A stretch of DNA of 8,432 bases, taken from NCBI GenBank assembly GCA_035315125.1, contig DATFYI010000208.1, positions 1 through 8,432 on the forward strand, given 5' to 3'. Each line of letters starts with the position of its first letter. Within the stretch, counting starts at the first letter, position 1. This DNA is from DATFYI01 sp035315125. Lineage in GTDB: Bacteria > Chloroflexota > Anaerolineae > Anaerolineales > Anaerolineaceae. The notes under the pieces were generated by a model, which was given only the letters and a program-made list of their open reading frames with translations, was not told where the DNA came from and made no database searches. The translations under genes and the position numbers were made by a program. Of the stretch, positions 5,078 to 8,432 are shown piece after piece.

Positions 5078-5122
5078 ATCCCGCTATTCAATGAAGAGAT
5101 ACTCTTCATTGAATAGCGGGAT
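5078..5122. repeat. Perfect 21-bp inverted repeat with a 3-base loop
   Basis: The arm at 5078-5098 (starting ATCCCGCTATTC) is exactly complementary to 5102-5122 (ending GAATAGCGGGAT), with ATA as the loop. It lies between the SnoaL-like gene and the YceI gene, 71 bases before the YceI start in transcription order. There is no T-run on either side. It could be a terminator or attenuator for the SnoaL transcript, an RNA processing or stability hairpin, or a small mobile or replication-linked palindrome. Confidence 0.9.
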
Positions 5123-5230
5123 CTCCTAGCCAGAATATCGTGGGCTTCATACATTTTCACGGCAACCATGATGGACGTTGTCCGCGTATTATTCTACGCA
5201 CAGATCAGGATTCTTCCACCCGAGGCCGGT

Positions 5231-5665
5231 TTAACCCAGGCCAATCTGTTTCATAAAACCTACCAGGTCATAGAAAAGGTTTTCTTCCACTATTTCACCA
5301 TTCACCCAATGTGCGACCGTGCAAAAGTCAACTGAGAAGGATTTATTGGTTGGGGGAATAAGTTTACCGTCTGCTCCCTTCATGGGCCCCTTCATAGTTC
5401 CCGTGAATTTTGCTATGGAGCAGGTCCAATCTCCTTGCGCAAATAAAACTTTATAGGGGCGGTTTCCAACATGATTGTCTGGGAAGGTTTTAAACATCTC
5501 CTGGGCTTCGGCTGTATGATCGTGTATTCCATTAGTAGCAGGGCCCCCACCTGGCCAATGTACCACTGTATCGTGGCTGTGCCGTTTAGCAAATGTTTCC
5601 CAATCCTGGGCATTCCAGGCATCATCCAAAGTTTGCATCAATTCCATATTTGTCTTTTCGCTCAT
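5231..5665 (-). CDS. SnoaL-like (NTF2-fold) protein
   Basis: A 144-residue protein of the SnoaL/NTF2-like alpha+beta cone fold. Visible marks are the N-terminal helix with LDDAWNAQDWETFAKRHS, the strand HDTVVHWPGGGP, the middle segment EAQEMFKTFPDNHV, and the C-terminal FCTVAHWVNGEIVEENLFYD ending in MKQIGLG. That ending is typical of proteins annotated as ester cyclase or SnoaL-like polyketide cyclase. Most such bacterial proteins have no known substrate, and no polyketide genes are nearby, so cyclase activity should not be assumed. The start ATG at 5665-5663 has AGAAGG about seven bases upstream. It is the first gene of the minus-strand arm and has its own likely promoter; a large hairpin separates it from YceI. 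Confidence 0.85.
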   Translation of the reverse strand: MSEKTNMELMQTLDDAWNAQDWETFAKRHSHDTVVHWPGGGPATNGIHDHTAEAQEMFKTFPDNHVGNRPYKVLFAQGDWTCSIAKFTGTMKGPMKGADGKLIPPTNKSFSVDFCTVAHWVNGEIVEENLFYDLVGFMKQIGLG

Positions 5666-5695
5666 TTGATTGCCTTCTGTCGTTATCTGATTTTT

Positions 5696-5724
5696 GTAAT
5701 AATGCTATCCTATTCGAAATGCAA
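5696..5724 (-). promoter_or_regulatory. Candidate promoter of the SnoaL-like gene
   Basis: On the minus strand, TTGCAT (5724-5719) and TATTAC (5701-5696) are separated by exactly 17 bases. They match the sigma-70 boxes at 3 and 4 of 6 positions. The predicted start would leave a leader of about 20-25 bases before the ATG at 5665. The -35 box overlaps a palindrome, which fits a repressible promoter. Confidence 0.4.
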
Positions 5725-5736
5725 ACATTGTTTGTA
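5720..5736. promoter_or_regulatory. Palindromic candidate operator CAAACA-T-TGTTTG
   Basis: CAAACA at 5722-5727 and TGTTTG at 5729-5734 are exact inverted arms around a single T, and an outer T/A pair at 5720/5736 extends the symmetry. It lies in the divergent intergenic region over the -35 box of the minus-strand promoter, the usual place for a dimeric repressor. No regulator gene in the window can be named as its partner. Confidence 0.4.
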
Positions 5737-5854
5737 ACTGGAAATCCCACTACTTCCATCAAAAATAGTAACATAATCCTAGGTAAAAATCAACTAGCCA
5801 TGTTTTAATAAGCCTTGAGCCATTTATCTCTCGTCGGTGATAAGATTATAGAAA

Positions 5855-5883
5855 TTGCCCAATCTGTGCTTTTTTAGAATATT
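5855..5883 (+). promoter_or_regulatory. Possible promoter of the CoA-binding gene
   Basis: TTGCCC (5855-5860) and AATATT (5878-5883) are 17 bases apart, each matching 4 of 6 consensus positions. They would give a leader of roughly 55 bases before the ATG at 5946. It is weak but the best candidate on this strand. Confidence 0.3.
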
Positions 5884-5945
5884 ACTGGCGTTACGTATTA
5901 AGATGAGTGGTTTTTGCGAGTGCTAAAAAAAATACTTTGAAGGAA

Positions 5946-6386
5946 ATGATACTGGAAATTGATTTTAACGACAGTGATAAAGAACTGCGGGAAATCTTGG
6001 AATATTCCCGCATAATTGCCATGGTGGGCGAGTCAGACAATCATTACTATACCAGTTATCAGGTCGCGCAATATCTCAAGGATATGGGATACAAAGTATA
6101 CCTCGTGAATCCCACCATCAAGTCTGTTGAAGGCGACCGGAGCAATGCATCTCTGGCCGATGTTCCTGAGCCAATAGATTTTGTGGATGTGATCCGCGAC
6201 CCAATGTATCTCGACGAGATTGTTAAAGAGGCAATTGCGGTGGACGAAAAAACACTTTGGGATCAACTTGACGTCGTTTCAATCGACCAGAAACCGGAGC
6301 GAAGGGCAAAAAAGGCCGGGCTCAAGCTTGTCTCAAATAAGTGCATGCGGATCGAGCACGAACGGCTCATGATCCCAGCAAAATAA
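5946..6386 (+). CDS. CoA-binding domain protein (YccU/CoA_binding_2 type)
   Basis: A 146-residue single Rossmann domain of the succinyl-CoA-synthetase-alpha-like CoA-binding family. The nucleotide loop is IIAMVGESDNHYYTSYQVAQ (residues 23-42), followed by the second strand GYKVYLVNP and the family's late motif NKCMRIEHERL. Related small proteins bind CoA, but their physiological role is mostly unknown. The ATG at 5946 gives the usual family length and N-terminus. An in-frame GTG at 5907 would add 13 residues of poor character; neither start has an ideally spaced Shine-Dalgarno (GAAGGA lies almost against the ATG). It is the first gene of the plus-strand arm, 113 bases before the AhpD-like gene. 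Confidence 0.87.
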   Translation: MILEIDFNDSDKELREILEYSRIIAMVGESDNHYYTSYQVAQYLKDMGYKVYLVNPTIKSVEGDRSNASLADVPEPIDFVDVIRDPMYLDEIVKEAIAVDEKTLWDQLDVVSIDQKPERRAKKAGLKLVSNKCMRIEHERLMIPAK

Positions 6387-6499
6387 AGCCGCCCGGATGA
6401 AACGCAGGTTATATGATAAAGAAAGTACCCTGAATAATTCCATTCAATTTACGCAAACGGTTTTTGGCATGGGTGGGTTTTAAAAGGAGTATGTCTATA

Positions 6500-6859
6500 A
6501 TGATCGATTGGAATGAATATCACGCCCAGATTCAAAAGACGATTGCCGAAATTGGTCGCACCAGTCCAGATAAAGACCGTGGATACCGCACAATCGGTGA
6601 CGCCGGGAAGAGGGCTGACTTGCTGGGGCCAAAAATCCGCGAATTGATTGCTCTGGCAGTTAGCGTAACGGTCGAATGTGATGGTTGCATCGCCGTCCAT
6701 ACGGATGCCGCCTTAACGGCCGGCGCGACCGAGCAGGAAATCATTGAAGCGTTAGGTGTCTCAGTGTCCGTGAAGGCTGGATCCGCGCTGATTTTTTTCA
6801 CCCGCGTTCTTGATGCGGTGAAAGCCAAAATGGGACAGCAATTCGAAAGTACGCCATAA
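6500..6859 (+). CDS. Carboxymuconolactone decarboxylase family protein, AhpD-like (CxxC)
   Basis: A 119-residue all-helical CMD-domain protein. The AhpD-type redox site is complete: E59-C60-D-G-C63-x3-H67 within VECDGCIAVH. Helices containing RELIALAVSV precede it, and ATEQEIIEALGVSV follows. Proteins with this E-C-x2-C-x3-H pattern reduce peroxides or partner peroxiredoxins; those lacking cysteines are decarboxylases, so the redox role is favoured here. AAGGAG at 6484-6489 is ten bases before the ATG at 6500 but only one base before an in-frame ATG at 6491, so 6500 is chosen. It is followed after 68 bases by an FMN reductase gene, which could feed electrons into the same pathway. Confidence 0.9.
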   Translation: MIDWNEYHAQIQKTIAEIGRTSPDKDRGYRTIGDAGKRADLLGPKIRELIALAVSVTVECDGCIAVHTDAALTAGATEQEIIEALGVSVSVKAGSALIFFTRVLDAVKAKMGQQFESTP

Positions 6860-6927
6860 TTCAGGCGTCTTCTAATAGCCACTAAATAAAACAAATGGTT
6901 TTTTATAAATGGAATGGAGGAAGAGCA

Positions 6928-7602
6928 ATGAACGATTCACATGCTGGAAATCAAGTCATTGAAAGCCGAGAACCAATCCGGTTTCTGGTGTTTTCCGCCT
7001 CGCTTCGCACTGCTTCGCTGAACTCACAGTTGGCGAGGCTTGCTGCGAAGATCATCGAGCAGCATGGAGGGATCGTTGACCTGGCAGAAATGGCCGATTT
7101 TGACGTTCCCTCTTATGATCAGGACACCCAGGATGCGGATGGATATCCTCCAGGCGCAGAAGTGTTTCACCGCCGCCTGGAGGCCAATGATGCCTTTGTC
7201 ATCGCATCCCCGGAGTATAACAATTCCATGCCTGGCCTGCTCAAAAATGCAATCGACTGGGAATCGCGTTATCGTCCTCAGCCATTCAATGAACGGCACG
7301 GTCTGTTGCTTTCAGCGTCGCCGTCGATGGTCGGCGGTAATCGGGGACTGTGGGCGCTGCGCCAGCCCTTGGAGCACCTTGGCGCACGCATCTTTCCGGA
7401 TATGTTCTCACTGGCCCAGGCTCACAAGGCTTTCAACCCGGCAGGCGATATAGCTGACCCACAGCTCGGTAAAAGGCTGGATCTCACCATTAAAGCGTTC
7501 ATGGATCTTGTAGAAGCCGCGAAGCATTACCCGTGTGTTAAAAAGGCCTGGTTTGAATTTCTGGGTGAACAACCAGATAAGGCAACCGAGAGAGTCGAGT
7601 AA
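6928..7602 (+). CDS. NADPH-dependent FMN reductase family protein
   Basis: A 224-residue flavodoxin-like FMN reductase. The FMN phosphate loop is SASLRTASLN at 23-32, and the isoalloxazine-binding signature is SPEYNNSMPGLLKNAIDW at 94-111. A later conserved patch is SPSMVGGNRG. Such enzymes use NAD(P)H to reduce FMN, quinones, azo compounds or chromate. Non-family tails of about 15 residues at the N-terminus and about 20 at the C-terminus make it longer than the usual 180-190 residues. The ATG at 6928 has GGAGG seven bases upstream and is preferred to an in-frame ATG at 6895. It is probably in one transcript with the AhpD-like gene before it and the NIPSNAP-like gene 17 bases after it. Confidence 0.92.
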   Translation: MNDSHAGNQVIESREPIRFLVFSASLRTASLNSQLARLAAKIIEQHGGIVDLAEMADFDVPSYDQDTQDADGYPPGAEVFHRRLEANDAFVIASPEYNNSMPGLLKNAIDWESRYRPQPFNERHGLLLSASPSMVGGNRGLWALRQPLEHLGARIFPDMFSLAQAHKAFNPAGDIADPQLGKRLDLTIKAFMDLVEAAKHYPCVKKAWFEFLGEQPDKATERVE

Positions 7603-7619
7603 CGGGAGATGTTTATTCC

Positions 7620-8253
7620 ATGATACAAATTCGAGATGTTTTACAGGTGAAATTCGGCAAGATCGATCAAGCCGTAGAATTATTTACCCATCTATCCTAG
7701 CCAGTCTCTGAAAGGGTGGTCATGGGGCAGCATTTTGAAGTGCTTACTGACATCACCGGGGAAATGTACTCCCTGGTGAATGAGTTCGTTGTTAATAATA
7801 TGGCAGAATTCACTGAAATGCGTGAAAAGCAATTCTCCCAACCCGAGTTTGAGCGCTGGTTTCAACAATTTCAATTGTTTGTCGAAGGCGGGCGGCGCGA
7901 GTATTACACCATTGAAGGACCAATCCAGACCTGGTCCCGCCCAGGTGTCATTGTCGTGCGAGAAGGTTACCGGGCGTACAAATGGCAATTTCGCAAGGCT
8001 GTTGAGCTCTTACAGCGTTATGGCGGACTGCTGGAATTTTTCAACGTTGGTTCGCACCCCCGCATTCTTACCGATGTCAGAGGTCCCATGTTCCAGGCGG
8101 TCATTGAAATTGAAACGGAAATCTCTCAGCCTGGGAAAGCCAAAGGCGCAAGTTGTACCGGGAAGTGGAGTTTCAGGTCTGGTTTAACCAGTTAATGACG
8201 AGTGTCGAAGCCGGCGCCATGAATTCTTTCGAGTTGACTATACCGGTGGGTAG
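7620..8253 (+). pseudogene. Duplicated NIPSNAP-like protein gene with an amber codon and two frameshifts
   Basis: The gene starts at the ATG 7620 (MIQIRDVLQVKFGKIDQAV), with GGGAG upstream. TAG at 7698-7700 interrupts it in frame, and the same frame resumes as MGQHFEVLTDITGEMYSLV. It continues to about 8121, where a missing base shifts the product into LSAWESQRRKLYREVEF. A second missing base near 8218 restores AHEFFRVDYTGG and a TAG at 8251-8253. Joined, it gives about 211 residues in two similar halves. In repeat one, LTDITGEMYSLVNEF leads to PEFERWFQQFQLFVEGG; in repeat two, LTDVRGPMFQAVIEI leads to VEFQVWFNQLMTSVEAG. The fold resembles NIPSNAP or dimeric alpha-beta barrel proteins; the function is unknown. 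A fragment starting at GTG 7716 could still be made, ending at 8195. Confidence 0.78.
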
Positions 8254-8268
8254 AAGTTTGTGCATACA

Positions 8269-8322
8269 ATGTCTATGGTCAATCTATAAATATTTGGATA
8301 AACCCGACCATTGACCAGACAT
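8269..8322 (+). promoter_or_regulatory. Inverted repeat upstream of the last gene
   Basis: ATGTCT-AT-GGTCAAT (8269-8283) faces ATTGACCAGACAT (8310-8322). All 13 bases of the right arm are complementary to the left arm once a 2-base bulge is allowed. The AT-rich interval between them includes CTATAAATATT. It could be an operator, or a leader hairpin just before the Shine-Dalgarno of the next gene. Confidence 0.4.
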
Positions 8323-8338
8323 TAATGGAGTAACGATC

Positions 8339-8432
8339 ATGGCTGAAGAACACATGAATCAAAATATGGATAAACAAACAACCGCAAACGACAAGGCATC
8401 AATACCCCCCATCACTCGATGGAGGAACCGGC
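8339..8432 (+). CDS. Start of an unrecognised gene, cut by the window end
   Basis: ATG at 8339 opens a frame that stays open to the end of the window, giving 31 residues beginning MAEEHMNQNMDKQTTANDKA. TGGAG about eight bases upstream is a plausible Shine-Dalgarno, and an inverted repeat precedes it, so this looks like the head of a new transcription unit. The visible part is polar, low in complexity and probably disordered, with no domain or signal peptide. Nothing about its function can be said. Confidence 0.6.
   Translation, partial: MAEEHMNQNMDKQTTANDKASIPPITRWRNR

Noticed and set aside
5078..5122. Perfect inverted repeat as an intrinsic terminator
   Set aside because: No T-run follows on either strand, so it was kept as a repeat of unknown role rather than called a terminator.
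7040..7453. Plus-strand open frame in another phase inside the FMN reductase gene
   Set aside because: The flavodoxin signatures and Shine-Dalgarno support the other frame along the full length.
7698..7700. Amber codon read as pyrrolysine or a programmed stop
   Set aside because: The same gene carries two frameshifts, so loss of function or sequence error is simpler; no pyrrolysine genes are visible.
7692..7988. Minus-strand open frame over the NIPSNAP-like gene
   Set aside because: The plus strand reads as a duplicated protein family across this region; the minus frame is a shadow.

Overview
The window is a bacterial chromosome segment of roughly even GC with no RNA genes and no CRISPR array. 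The gene content suggests an Anaerolineae-like member of the Chloroflexota: a FGGY sugar kinase followed by a hexuloisomerase-like SIS protein, a DUF433/DUF5615 pair, stand-alone Rieske ferredoxins, a ferredoxin:thioredoxin-reductase catalytic chain and a duplicated NIPSNAP-like protein. This assignment is an inference from remembered protein resemblance, not from a marker gene.

Left part (1-2126): the plus strand carries the 3' end of a FGGY carbohydrate kinase. It is translationally coupled to a SIS-type isomerase gene that breaks off after about 37 codons and runs into a decayed tyrosine recombinase fragment. Facing it on the minus strand is a compact toxin-antitoxin pair: a ribbon-helix-helix plus DUF433 antitoxin and a DUF5615 PIN-like toxin. 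Its upstream region is rich in repeats and inverted repeats. About 450 bases follow without a confident gene; they hold an orphan open frame lacking a usual start and two hairpins. This part reads as a small accessory or insertion hot spot.

Middle part (2127-5665, minus strand): transcription runs from a SnoaL-like protein, past a perfect 21-bp inverted repeat, to a YceI-family gene frameshifted in a G6 tract. It continues into a compact redox operon: pirin, Rieske ferredoxin, glutaredoxin (CPWC), FTR-type catalytic chain (CPC, CPC, CWC) and a second Rieske ferredoxin. The last four genes are separated by 12 bases or overlap by 1 to 8 bases. This suggests an electron chain from Rieske ferredoxin to a thiol-disulfide couple, with the glutaredoxin as the likely FTR partner instead of thioredoxin. 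No variable FTR subunit is present. This operon is the most interesting system in the window.

Right part (5667-8432, plus strand): a divergent intergenic region with a palindrome over a minus-strand promoter leads into a CoA-binding Rossmann protein, an AhpD/carboxymuconolactone-decarboxylase-like protein with a CxxC, and an NADPH-dependent FMN reductase. Next is a NIPSNAP-like gene broken by one amber codon and two single-base deletions. The last feature is the start of an unrecognised gene that runs off the window. Both divergent arms consist of small redox or stress proteins, suggesting a common physiological theme such as electrophile, quinone or oxidant handling. No regulator gene is present in the window.
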